From Streptomyces albogriseolus (GTDB lineage: Bacteria; Actinomycetota; Actinomycetes; Streptomycetales; Streptomycetaceae): DNA of 64,000 bases. The stretch lies in assembly GCA_014650475.1 (NCBI GenBank), contig BMVA01000013.1:62001-126000 (forward strand), in the 5' to 3' direction. Numbering within the stretch: the stretch's first letter is position 1; each line of letters begins with the position of its first letter. Under the pieces are notes generated by a model. It was given only the letters and a program-made list of their open reading frames with translations. It was not told where the DNA came from and did no database searches. Below, piece after piece: positions 56,005 through 63,584 of the stretch. The position numbers and the translations under genes were made by a program.

Positions 56005-57692
56005 CGCCCCCTCCTGTGACGGCCGCTCGATCCGAAACGGCGAGTCAGTGGCGCAACGAGCTCACCGACCTCGGGGATGCGCAGCGGGCTCGCCAACACC
56101 ACGACCGACAGGCCGATGACGACGGCGCCGACCACCAGGCCGGAGGCGTCTCCGGCGAGGCCGCCGCCCAGCTGCTCCGTGAACCAGCCGCTCGTCGCGT
56201 AGGCCAAGGCAGCGCCCGGCAGGCACGCGACGCCGAGGCGAAGGTGCGTGCCGAGCGTCCGCTCCAGGGAATGGCCCAGCCTGCGGCGCAGCACGAGCGC
56301 GGTGCAGCACAGGCCCGCCGTGCAGGCGATCGCGTACGCGGCCGCGATGCCGGTGACCGCCCAGCGTGCGGGCAGCAGGGCGTACGAGGTCACGGACAGC
56401 CCCGCGTTGACGCCGGCGATGACCAGGGTCAGCAGGAACGGCGTGCGGGTGTCGCCGAGTGCGTAGAAGCCGCGGGAGAGCACGTACTGCGCGGAGAAGG
56501 CCGCCAGCCCGGGCGCGAACGCCGCCAGCACCCAGCCGATCGCCTTGGCGTCGGCGTCGCTCACCTGCCCGTACTGGTAAGCGAGGCCGGTGAGTTGGGG
56601 CGCGAGCACCAGGAAGAGGAACACGGCGGGCACGATCGCCACCGCTGTCGTGCGCAGGGTCCGGGACAGGCCGGCGGCGACCTGCGCCAGGTCGCCGTCG
56701 GTGGCGGCGCGGCTCATCCGCGGCAGCAGCGCGGTGACCAGGGAGACGGTGATGATGCCCTGCGGGACCACCCACAGCTGATAGGCGCTGCTGTACGCGG
56801 TGTAGCCGACGCCTTCTGTGACGCCCTCGGCGACTGCGCGTACCCCGGCGGAGGTGGACAGTCGGGTCACCACCCAGTACGCGACCTGGTTGACCAGGAC
56901 CAGCAGAAGGGTCCACACGGCGGCCCGTACCGGACGCCCGAGCCCCGATCCGCGCCAGTCGAACCGCAGCCGCCACCGGAACCCGGCCGCGCGCAGCGAC
57001 GGCAGCAGTGCCAGCGCCTGGACGGCGATGCCCGCTGTACTGCCCAGGCCGAGCAGGAGCAGCTGGCCGTCCGTGACCTCGCCCGCCGTGCTCGCGGTGC
57101 GGGCGATCACCAGGTACAGCCCGAACACCGCGATCACGGTGACGTTGTTGAGGACCGGGGTCCACATCATCGCCCCGAACCGGTCGCGGGCGTTGAGGAC
57201 CTGGCCGAGCACGGTGAACACGCCGTAGAAGAAGATCTGCGGCAGGCAGTAGCGGGCGAGCGCGACGGTCAGGTCGCGCTGGGCGCCCGTGTAGTCGGTG
57301 TACGCGGAGACGACCCAGGGCGCGGCGAGGACAGCGAGCGTCGTGATCGCGGTCAGGGCGGTCAGGCACAGCGTGAGCAGCCGGTCGGTGTACGCGGCCC
57401 CGCCGTCCGCGTGCTCCTTCGCCGCCCGCACCAGCTCCGGCACGAACACCGAGTTCAGCGCCCCGCCGATCAGCAGGATGTAGACGATGTTCGGCACCGT
57501 GTTGGCGACGTTGTAGGCATCGCCGAGCAACGCCGTACCCAGGGCCGCCACCACGACCGCACCGCGGACGAACCCGGTGGCCCGCGACGTCAGCGAGCCC
57601 AGCATCATCACGGCCCCGCCGCGCAGCCGGCGCGCCAAGCCGGCCTTCGGAGCCGCGCCGCTGGCGGCCTCCACCTGTTCCTGAGCCGTCAC
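56001..57692 (-). CDS. murJ: MurJ/MviN-type lipid II flippase
   Basis: A 563-residue protein with 14 helices. The family pattern is clear: SLTSRATGFVRGAVVVAALG, DAYNVANTVPNIVYILLIGG, ALNSVFVPELVR, QVLNARDRFGAMMWTPVLNN and the second-half SRGFYALGDTRTPFLLTLVI. It flips lipid-linked wall precursor across the membrane. GTG 57692 follows GGGGAGGACACACGGC. Most Streptomyces have one essential MurJ plus paralogues; this copy, paired with a sigma factor and beside FemX, may be an accessory one. It leads the murJ-sigma-partner operon. Confidence 0.93.
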   Translation of the reverse strand: MTAQEQVEAASGAAPKAGLARRLRGGAVMMLGSLTSRATGFVRGAVVVAALGTALLGDAYNVANTVPNIVYILLIGGALNSVFVPELVRAAKEHADGGAAYTDRLLTLCLTALTAITTLAVLAAPWVVSAYTDYTGAQRDLTVALARYCLPQIFFYGVFTVLGQVLNARDRFGAMMWTPVLNNVTVIAVFGLYLVIARTASTAGEVTDGQLLLLGLGSTAGIAVQALALLPSLRAAGFRWRLRFDWRGSGLGRPVRAAVWTLLLVLVNQVAYWVVTRLSTSAGVRAVAEGVTEGVGYTAYSSAYQLWVVPQGIITVSLVTALLPRMSRAATDGDLAQVAAGLSRTLRTTAVAIVPAVFLFLVLAPQLTGLAYQYGQVSDADAKAIGWVLAAFAPGLAAFSAQYVLSRGFYALGDTRTPFLLTLVIAGVNAGLSVTSYALLPARWAVTGIAAAYAIACTAGLCCTALVLRRRLGHSLERTLGTHLRLGVACLPGAALAYATSGWFTEQLGGGLAGDASGLVVGAVVIGLSVVVLASPLRIPEVGELVAPLTRRFGSSGRHRRGR

Positions 57693-57835
57693 GCCGTGTG
57701 TCCTCCCCGCCACTCGAGCAACTCAGCGAAATTCCCCGCCACAACCCGGGGCCGCCACGCGTGCAAGAGACAGGCGGGTCTGTCCCGCCGCCCTCCCGGC
57801 GGAGGAGTACGGAACAGATCGAGGAGACCTCCCAC

Positions 57836-59005
57836 ATGGCCGTGACAGAGGCGCAGATGTCCGAAACCACACACACCCGCAGCTACGTGGTGCGCAGCAC
57901 CACCACCGAGCGGCACCTGGGATATCTGGACTCTCTCCCCGGACAGGCGAGCTTCCTGCAGTACCCGTCCTGGGCCGCGGTGAAGGCAGGCTGGAAGGCG
58001 GAACGGCTCGGCTGGTTCGACAGCTCCGGACGCCAGTGCGGCGCCGCCCAGGTGCTGTACCGGCCACTGCCCGGAACACGCCGGTACTTCGCCTACCTGC
58101 CGGAAGGGCCGGTGCTGGACTGGGCGGACCCGCGGCTGCCGCACCTGCTTCAGCCTCTGCTGGACCATCTGCGGTCGGCCGGCGCCTTCGCGGTACGGAT
58201 GGGGCCACCGCTGCCGTACCGCCGCTGGAACGCCGCGACCCTCAAGGCGGCGGTCGGTCCGGGGCGCCGCGTCGGCGATGTGCTGCCGGACCTCGTCGAC
58301 CCGGTCGGCGCCGCCGTCGCGGACCGGCTGCGGGCGGGCGGATGGCGGCGCTGCGGCGAGGAGGGGAACGCCGGCGACGCACAGCCCCGTTACCTCTTCG
58401 AGGTGCCGCTGGCCGGCCGCACCCTCGACGACCTGTGGGCGGGGCTGAACCAGGAGTGGCGGCGCAACATAAAGAAGGCGGCGAAGGCCGACGTCGAGCC
58501 CTGCGTCGGTACGGCCGACTATCTGTCGGAGTTCTACCGGCTGCTGCAGCTCACCGAGCAGCGCGACGGCTTCCGGCTCGGCCGCTCGCTGGAGTACTTC
58601 CAGCGCCAGTACCGCGAGCTCAACGCCGAAGAGTCCGGCCGCATGCGGCTGTACCTGGCGTGGCACGATGGGGAGGTGCTCGCCGCCCACACGCTGATCG
58701 TGGCGGGGCGCAGGGCCTGGTACCAGACGGGAGCGTCCGCGGACCACCGCCGCGAGGTGCGGCCGAGCAACGCCCTGCAGTGGCGGATGCTCCGCGACGC
58801 GCACACGCTGGGCGCCCAGGTGTACGACATGCGGGGCGTGCCCGACGTACTCGATCCGCAGGAGCGGTCGTACGGCCTGATGCGCTGGAAGCTCGGCACG
58901 GGAGGCCAGGTCGTCGAGACGCTCGGTGAATGGGAGCTGGCGCTTGAGGGTGCCGTCAACAAGACGCTGCACCGTGCCATGCAGAAGTATCTGGCACGGC
59001 GCTGA
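57836..59005 (+). CDS. FemX/FemAB-type peptidoglycan bridge aminoacyltransferase
   Basis: A 389-residue FemABX-type enzyme with a double GNAT fold: ASFLQYPSWAAVKAGWKAER at the start, YFAYLPEGPVLDW, then LNQEWRRNIKKAAKADVEPC, EFYRLLQLTEQRDGFRLG and VYDMRGVPDVLDPQERSYGL. The family adds amino acids from tRNA to the wall bridge (glycine in Streptomyces). ATG 57836 follows GAGGAGACCTCCCAC. Divergent from murJ; the two genes share a 143-base gap. Neighbours support a wall role, perhaps a second copy of the housekeeping enzyme. Confidence 0.92.
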   Translation: MAVTEAQMSETTHTRSYVVRSTTTERHLGYLDSLPGQASFLQYPSWAAVKAGWKAERLGWFDSSGRQCGAAQVLYRPLPGTRRYFAYLPEGPVLDWADPRLPHLLQPLLDHLRSAGAFAVRMGPPLPYRRWNAATLKAAVGPGRRVGDVLPDLVDPVGAAVADRLRAGGWRRCGEEGNAGDAQPRYLFEVPLAGRTLDDLWAGLNQEWRRNIKKAAKADVEPCVGTADYLSEFYRLLQLTEQRDGFRLGRSLEYFQRQYRELNAEESGRMRLYLAWHDGEVLAAHTLIVAGRRAWYQTGASADHRREVRPSNALQWRMLRDAHTLGAQVYDMRGVPDVLDPQERSYGLMRWKLGTGGQVVETLGEWELALEGAVNKTLHRAMQKYLARR

Positions 59006-59057
59006 GGGCAGCTCCGGGGCGCGCGGATCGGTCATGGGGCAACATTAGCCGCAGAGT

Positions 59058-59074
59058 GCTAAGTAATTTAGTAG
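59058..59074. promoter_or_regulatory. CTAA-N5-TTAG dyad before the 59182 methyltransferase
   Basis: GCTAAGTAATTTAGTAG, the closest match to the consensus. It lies 16-32 bases before the small frame at 59090 and about 110 bases before the methyltransferase. Confidence 0.7.
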
Positions 59075-59089
59075 GGTGGCGTTGCCTCG

Positions 59090-59182
59090 ATGGGTGGTGG
59101 GGAGCCCGTGGGTGCGAAAGAGGTGCGCCCGGCGGTCGGGCGCCTGCTGACACCGAGGGTGGAGACGACCGGGGGTGCCTGA
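59090..59182 (+). CDS. Possible 30-residue leader peptide coupled to a methyltransferase
   Basis: The frame MGGGEPVGAKEVRPAVGRLL ends in a stop that overlaps the next ATG (TGATG at 59180-59184). It starts close to the likely transcript start behind the dyad at 59058. It may be a leader peptide that sets translation of the methyltransferase, or the N-terminus may lie elsewhere. Confidence 0.35.
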   Translation: MGGGEPVGAKEVRPAVGRLLTPRVETTGGA

Positions 59183-59952
59183 TGAGGGCGGCGGGCAGGA
59201 GAACGTCAGTATTGAAGTCGGGGGTCAAGCGGCTCTTGGGGCGTGCTGGATTCGACATCGTGCGCAGTACCAACCACCTGGGTGGCGTCGACGACTTCAT
59301 CCCGTTCGAGGCAACGGTGCGGGCTGCACGGGCGGCCGGTCTGTCGGTCGGTGACTACATCGACGAGGTCATGAACGGGACGCCTGGCGCCACCCAGTCC
59401 ACCATCGATGAACTAAGCGCCCTCGGCGTCTTCGCTGCCAACCCGAACACGGTGCTGGAGATCGGTCCCGGGTCCGGACGGTACCTGGAGAAGACGCTGA
59501 AGGAGTGTGCACCAGACCGCTACGAGATCTACGAGACGGCAGAGCCCTGGGCCAACTACCTGACGGATACATTCGGCGTGGTCGCCCAACCGACCGCAGG
59601 AAGCAGTCTCGCCCCGACACCCGACGGCAGCATCGACCTTGTGCAGGCCCATAAGGTCTTCAACACTGTGACCTTCCTCTGCGCCTCCCGCTACTTCTTC
59701 GAGATGGCGCGTGTCACGCGACCCGGTGGTCGGATCGTCTTCGACGTGATGACAGAGACCTGCCTGGAGCCGGCCGCGGTGGGCGCCTGGGCGACGCAGG
59801 GCGGCGCCGGGCACGACTCCTACCCAGCCGCCATGCCCCGCCGGACATGCGTGGACCTCTTCGCGGCCCTCGGCTGCAGCCTGGAGGCCAGTTTCCTGGC
59901 GCCCATGGGCGTCGCCTCCACGGAGGTGCTTGTCTTCAGGAAGGGGACTTGA
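59182..59952 (+). CDS. Class I methyltransferase with N-terminal helical region
   Basis: A 256-residue protein. The first 80 residues are basic and helical (KSGVKRLLGRAGFDIVRST), followed by motif I VLEIGPGSGRYLEKTLKECA, an acidic strand YEIYETAEPWANYL, SIDLVQAHKVFNTVTFLCAS and VTRPGGRIVFDVMTE. This resembles methyltransferases beside glycan genes, such as FkbM-like or phosphoester methylases, but the substrate is not clear. ATG 59182 overlaps the leader stop. Its last 133 bases overlap the sortase gene on the opposite strand. Confidence 0.85.
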   Translation: MRAAGRRTSVLKSGVKRLLGRAGFDIVRSTNHLGGVDDFIPFEATVRAARAAGLSVGDYIDEVMNGTPGATQSTIDELSALGVFAANPNTVLEIGPGSGRYLEKTLKECAPDRYEIYETAEPWANYLTDTFGVVAQPTAGSSLAPTPDGSIDLVQAHKVFNTVTFLCASRYFFEMARVTRPGGRIVFDVMTETCLEPAAVGAWATQGGAGHDSYPAAMPRRTCVDLFAALGCSLEASFLAPMGVASTEVLVFRKGT

Positions 59953-60581
59953 CCCTCAGAAGGATTCAGCCTGCCGATCGGCGGGGCCGGGGTGGCGTCG
60001 ACGTAGAGCCGGTCGCGGTAGCCGCTGCCTTCGCGGTAGGGCCCGGTGCAGGTGACCAGCACCAGCCGGGGAGGCCCGATAGTGGTGATGAACTCGCCCG
60101 GCAGTGCGGCGCCGCGGCGCACGGTGACCGCCCGAACCCTGTAGCCCACTCTGGCGGCCGCGGTGGTGACCGTGACCCGGTCACCCGGCTTGGCCCGGGT
60201 CAGGGGTGCGAAGACGGCGGCCCCGCGTGGGGTGTCGAGGTGCCCGGCGATGATGGTGCTGCCCTGTCGGCTGCCCGGCGGGGCGGTGTCCTCCCACCAG
60301 CCGGCCGCCTTGCCGTCACCGGGCACGGCCAGGCGCCCATCGGCCCTCACCACGATGGGCATCACCGCCGCATCCAGACCCACTCGGGCCAGAGTCAGGC
60401 GTACCGGGCTCGCCGTCGAGGTCGTGTGGGAAGCGGACCGCTGGGGCGGCACCGGCCGGAGCGATGCCGCCCCAGCGGCGACGGCAGGGCGCGCCGGGGC
60501 GCTGGCGGCCGCCAATGCGACGACCCAGAGCGACAGTGTGGCCAGCGCCCACAGAGTGTGCCCGGCGCGCCCGCCGGTCAC
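59820..60581 (-). CDS. Class F-like sortase
   Basis: A 253-residue sortase: one N-terminal helix (LWALATLSLWVVALAAASAP), then the beta barrel with DGKAAGWWEDTAPPGS, STIIAGHLDTPRGAAVFAPL (catalytic His), RLVLVTCTGPY (nucleophile Cys) and GYRDRLYVDATP (Arg). Most such sortases stop just after this strand; here the frame runs on about 40 residues, over the 3' end of the convergent methyltransferase gene. GTG 60581 overlaps the stop of the DUF305-like gene (GTGA), so enzyme and probable substrate are co-translated. Confidence 0.88.
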   Translation of the reverse strand: MTGGRAGHTLWALATLSLWVVALAAASAPARPAVAAGAASLRPVPPQRSASHTTSTASPVRLTLARVGLDAAVMPIVVRADGRLAVPGDGKAAGWWEDTAPPGSRQGSTIIAGHLDTPRGAAVFAPLTRAKPGDRVTVTTAAARVGYRVRAVTVRRGAALPGEFITTIGPPRLVLVTCTGPYREGSGYRDRLYVDATPAPPIGRLNPSEGQVPFLKTSTSVEATPMGARKLASRLQPRAAKRSTHVRRGMAAG

Positions 60582-61258
60582 TGGCGGCGCAGGCGCCGGC
60601 CCAGGGCGGCGGTACCCACTGCCGCGGCCACGCCACCGGCGGCCAGCCACCCTGCTCCGCCGGTGCCGGCGCCTCGCGAGCCGGCGGTGGCCAGGCCGCC
60701 GCTACCGGTGTCGACGGTGATCGGCTTACCGGCGATGACCGCCTCGAACTTGCCGATCTCCTCCGTCTGGGTCTTGTGCATCGTGTCGCACAAGTCGCGC
60801 AACTCGCTGTGCTTGGCGTGCTTGCGGCACTTGTCCGCCTCGGGCAGGAACTCGCGGTGGTGCTGGGCGAAGTGGCGGGAGAGCGTCACGTCGAAGGCCC
60901 GACCCGACAGACCCTCAAGCTCGTGCATCATGGGCATGGCCTCGTGTGGCACGCTCGGTTCCTCATCGGTGCTGTACCAGGCCTTCAGCCACGAACGCAT
61001 CGTGGCGATCTCCTTGGCCTGCGTGTGCTTGATCTCCGAGCAGAGGCCCTTGAGATCCGCCCGCGTGGTCTTCTGCACACACATCTCGGCCATGTGGACG
61101 CCGCCGAAGTGATGGTCGACGGTCATGGCGAGGAACTCTTTTTCGTTGAACTCGCTGTCGCCGTCCGCGACGGCAGTGGGTGCTGCGGCAAGGGCGAGTC
61201 CGGCAGCCATCAACAGGGCTGCACCCACACGGCCCACGGATGTTATTCGGCAGTGCAT
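60578..61258 (-). CDS. DUF305-like exported protein with sorting signal
   Basis: A 226-residue protein. A signal peptide (VGAALLMAAGLALAAAPTAVA) is followed by two His-rich helical repeats: FLAMTVDHHFGGVHMAEMCV and TLSRHFAQHHREFLPEADKC, plus EIKHTQAKEIATMRSWL and TMHKTQTEEIGKFEAVI. The HH and HxxxM...C content fits DUF305-type copper-binding proteins. The end has LATAG, a Gly/Ala helix, and RRLRRQ, the pattern of a sortase signal (close to LAxTG). GGAG precedes ATG 61258. Gene order suggests that the sortase at 59820 anchors it to the wall. Confidence 0.85.
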   Translation of the reverse strand: MHCRITSVGRVGAALLMAAGLALAAAPTAVADGDSEFNEKEFLAMTVDHHFGGVHMAEMCVQKTTRADLKGLCSEIKHTQAKEIATMRSWLKAWYSTDEEPSVPHEAMPMMHELEGLSGRAFDVTLSRHFAQHHREFLPEADKCRKHAKHSELRDLCDTMHKTQTEEIGKFEAVIAGKPITVDTGSGGLATAGSRGAGTGGAGWLAAGGVAAAVGTAALGRRLRRQ

Positions 61259-61382
61259 GCAAACTCCGATCGATCGGTCGGTGGCACGGTGCCGAAACCT
61301 GCCTTCCGTGCAACCAGCGAGTAACCGATGCGGAGCCGTGCGATTCACCCGGATGCCCGGCGTGTCCCACTCGCCCAGCCGG

Positions 61383-62507
61383 TCAGTCTCCCGTGGACTG
61401 CGGGGCGACTGCCCATTTCTCCTCAATGCGGCCGTATCGCCAGATGAGCAGCGCGGCGGCCCAGGTGACGACGAAGAGGAGGACTACGGCGTACCCGACG
61501 CTGTTGAGGTCGATGCCGCCGATCCAGTCCCAGAAGGCGCCGTGCAGGGAGAGCTTCTCCGCGGCGATCGACAGCAGCTCGACTGTGCCGATGAGGAGCG
61601 CGGCGGCGACCGACAGCCCGGTGATGGTGATGTTGTAGAAGACCTTGCGGACCGGGTTGGAGAAGGCCCACGAGTACGCGAAGTTCATGAACGAGCCGTC
61701 GATCGTGTCGAGCAGGCTCATCCCGGCCGCGAACAGCACCGGCAGGCACAGGATCGCGTACCAGGGGATGCCGGCCCCGGCCGCGCCTGCCGCGAGGAAC
61801 AGGAGCGAGACCTCGGTGGCGGTGTCGAAGCCGAGGCCGAAGAGGAAGCCCAGCGGGTACATGTGCCAGGGCTTGCCGACGGCCCGGGTCGCCCGGCCCA
61901 GGATCCGGGTCATGACCCCGCCGCCGTTGCTGAGCTGCGCCTCCAGGTCTGCCTCGCTGTGGTCACCCGTGCGCATCCGGCGGAAGACCTTCAGGATCCC
62001 GAGCAGGGCGACGAGGTTGAAGGCCGCGATGACATAGAGGAAGACACCGGAGACCGAGGTGCCGATAAGGCCGAGCGTCTGCTGCAGCGCGGAGCCGTCA
62101 TCCTGCACGGGTCCGGCGAGCGAGCGCACGCCGAGCGCGAAGAGCAGGGCGAGCAGGAAGACGACGGTCGAGTGGCCGAGGGAGAAGAAGAAGCCGACGG
62201 ACAGCGGGCGCTGGCCGTCGGAGATCAGCTTGCGGGTGGTGTTGTCGATCGCTGCGATGTGGTCGGCGTCGAAGGCGTGCCGCATGCCGAGCACGTACGC
62301 GGTGACGCCGAGACCGATGCCGAACGCCCCCTGGCTGCCCAGGTCGAAGTGCTGCGGAACGACGAAGAACAGCAGCGTGCCCCAGCCAATGACGTGCAGG
62401 GCGAGGATCGCTGCGGCCAGGCCGCCGGCCCGGGCCCATTCGCGGGGAGTGAGTGCTCCGCGTATACGCCGGACGAGGCCGGGCTGAGGGTTGGGCGCAG
62501 CGGTCAT
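61383..62507 (-). CDS. Nickel/cobalt permease (NiCoT family)
   Basis: A 374-residue protein with eight helices. The NiCoT signatures are clear: LGMRHAFDADHIAAIDNTTR (H-x4-D-H), GFFFSLGHSTVVFL, LFGLGFDTATEVSLLFLA and LPVLFAAGMSLLDTIDGSFM. It imports Ni(II) or Co(II). ATG 62507 follows AAGGACACCGCC. A dyad at 62552 lies 45 bases upstream. The metal could feed a nickel superoxide dismutase or urease, or cobalamin synthesis; none is in this window except the orphan cobalamin riboswitch at 28.4 kb. Confidence 0.95.
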   Translation of the reverse strand: MTAAPNPQPGLVRRIRGALTPREWARAGGLAAAILALHVIGWGTLLFFVVPQHFDLGSQGAFGIGLGVTAYVLGMRHAFDADHIAAIDNTTRKLISDGQRPLSVGFFFSLGHSTVVFLLALLFALGVRSLAGPVQDDGSALQQTLGLIGTSVSGVFLYVIAAFNLVALLGILKVFRRMRTGDHSEADLEAQLSNGGGVMTRILGRATRAVGKPWHMYPLGFLFGLGFDTATEVSLLFLAAGAAGAGIPWYAILCLPVLFAAGMSLLDTIDGSFMNFAYSWAFSNPVRKVFYNITITGLSVAAALLIGTVELLSIAAEKLSLHGAFWDWIGGIDLNSVGYAVVLLFVVTWAAALLIWRYGRIEEKWAVAPQSTGD

Positions 62508-62551
62508 GGCGGTGTCCTTGATCCGAGTCGTGCTTACGTCGCAGACCATTC

Positions 62552-62568
62552 TCTATGGAATTTAGTAG
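62552..62568. promoter_or_regulatory. CTAT-N5-TTAG dyad before the Ni/Co permease
   Basis: TCTATGGAATTTAGTAG: the right half TTTAGTAG matches the 59058 site exactly; the left has one change (CTAT for CTAA). It is 45 bases before the start at 62507. Confidence 0.55.
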
Positions 62569-62647
62569 TTAGCTGCAAAGAGATCGCAATAACTTCTAGG
62601 ACGCTGCTGCCCAACCCATGCGGGCTCGTGGAGAAGAGTGGGTGAGC

Positions 62648-63298
62648 TCAGTGGGCTGAGTGCCCTGAGTGGTGACCGTGGCGTGCGTGCCCGCTCGTCG
62701 GCTTCTGGTCTTCCGGCATGGGGTGACCGTCGCGCAGCCCGGACAGGGTCACCGTGACGAGACGGTCCGCCGCCGCTTCGGAGGGCAGGGCCGCAGCGGC
62801 GGTCAAGGCGTGAAGGCAGTACGTCGCCAGCTCGTCGGGCGCGACGTCGGCACGGAAGACGCCGGCCTGCGCGCCCTCGGCCAGCAGATCCCGGATCATG
62901 CCGTGTAGCTGCTCCTGCGCTCGGACGACCCGCTCGTCCCGGTGAAGGAACGCCGCGAGCTCGGTGCCGTGGTGTCCGCGGGACTGGCGCGAGATGTGGG
63001 CGAACGCCCTCAGAACCACCTCGAGCTGCTCGCCGGGCCCATCGGCCTGGTCCCGGACCTCCGCCAGCTGGGCCAGGTGCTCGGTGATCTGGCGGTCGTG
63101 CCAGGCGAGCAGGATCGCCTCGACGTCCGGGAAGTACTTGTACAGCGTGGCCCGGCCGATGCCGGCCTGTTCGGCGATCTGCGACATCGTCACCGACCGC
63201 ACGCCGCGCTCGGCGGCCAGCTCCGCCGTGGTGTTCAGAATCGCGTCGCGCACCGCGCGGCGGTGCGCCTCGATCGTCTCGTTCCACAGCTTGGGCAC
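62648..63298 (-). CDS. TetR-family repressor with His-rich tail
   Basis: A 216-residue TetR-family regulator. The helix-turn-helix is SVTMSQIAEQAGIGRATLYKYFPD, then the usual all-helical ligand domain. The last 15 residues, TSGHARHGHHSGHSAH, hold six His: an unusual tail that could bind Ni, Co, Zn or Cu. GTG 63298 has no ribosome site. Divergent from the small membrane gene at 63413, with the operator at 63347 between. The same operator at 52265 suggests it also controls the 52372 unit. Confidence 0.9.
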   Translation of the reverse strand: MPKLWNETIEAHRRAVRDAILNTTAELAAERGVRSVTMSQIAEQAGIGRATLYKYFPDVEAILLAWHDRQITEHLAQLAEVRDQADGPGEQLEVVLRAFAHISRQSRGHHGTELAAFLHRDERVVRAQEQLHGMIRDLLAEGAQAGVFRADVAPDELATYCLHALTAAAALPSEAAADRLVTVTLSGLRDGHPMPEDQKPTSGHARHGHHSGHSAH

Positions 63299-63346
63299 GG
63301 CGTCAGTGTACGCGGCGGCGATGTTGATACACCCTGGTTGACACCA

Positions 63347-63361
63347 TGGACAGAGTGTCTC
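63347..63361. promoter_or_regulatory. TetR-type operator between the repressor and the 63413 genes
   Basis: TGGACA-GAG-TGTCTC, one base from the perfect GAGACA-GAG-TGTCTC at 52285. TTGACA (63338) and TAAAGT (63363) frame it as promoter for the rightward genes, as at 52279-52305. Confidence 0.75.
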
Positions 63362-63412
63362 GTAAAGTGCGCGTGTCGACCGTCCGGCAATCGAGCACCC
63401 AAGGACGCACAC

Positions 63413-63580
63413 ATGGCTGACTCGCCCTCCCGTACCGAAGCCGCCGACCACACGCCAGGTCCCACGACGCATCCCGGCATGCCCCGCTGGGTGAAGGTCT
63501 TCGGTATCGCCGCCGGATCCGCGCTGCTGGTGGCGTTCGTGCTCATGCACGCGTTCGGTGGCGGGATGGGTGGCCACTGA
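63413..63580 (+). CDS. Small membrane protein with GGGMGGH end
   Basis: A 55-residue protein: soluble start (MADSPSRTEAADHTPGPTTH), one helix (VFGIAAGSALLVAFVLMHAF) and the end GGGMGGH. AAGGACGCACAC precedes the ATG. It is the first gene to the right of the TetR operator and is probably co-transcribed with the next membrane protein. The Met/His end could bind metal. Confidence 0.72.
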   Translation: MADSPSRTEAADHTPGPTTHPGMPRWVKVFGIAAGSALLVAFVLMHAFGGGMGGH

Positions 63581-63584
63581 ACGC

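Noticed and set aside
55980-57845. 621-codon + strand frame and a long second leftward frame across murJ
   Set aside because: The murJ frame matches the family along its length; the others are Gln/Arg/Gly-rich shadows.
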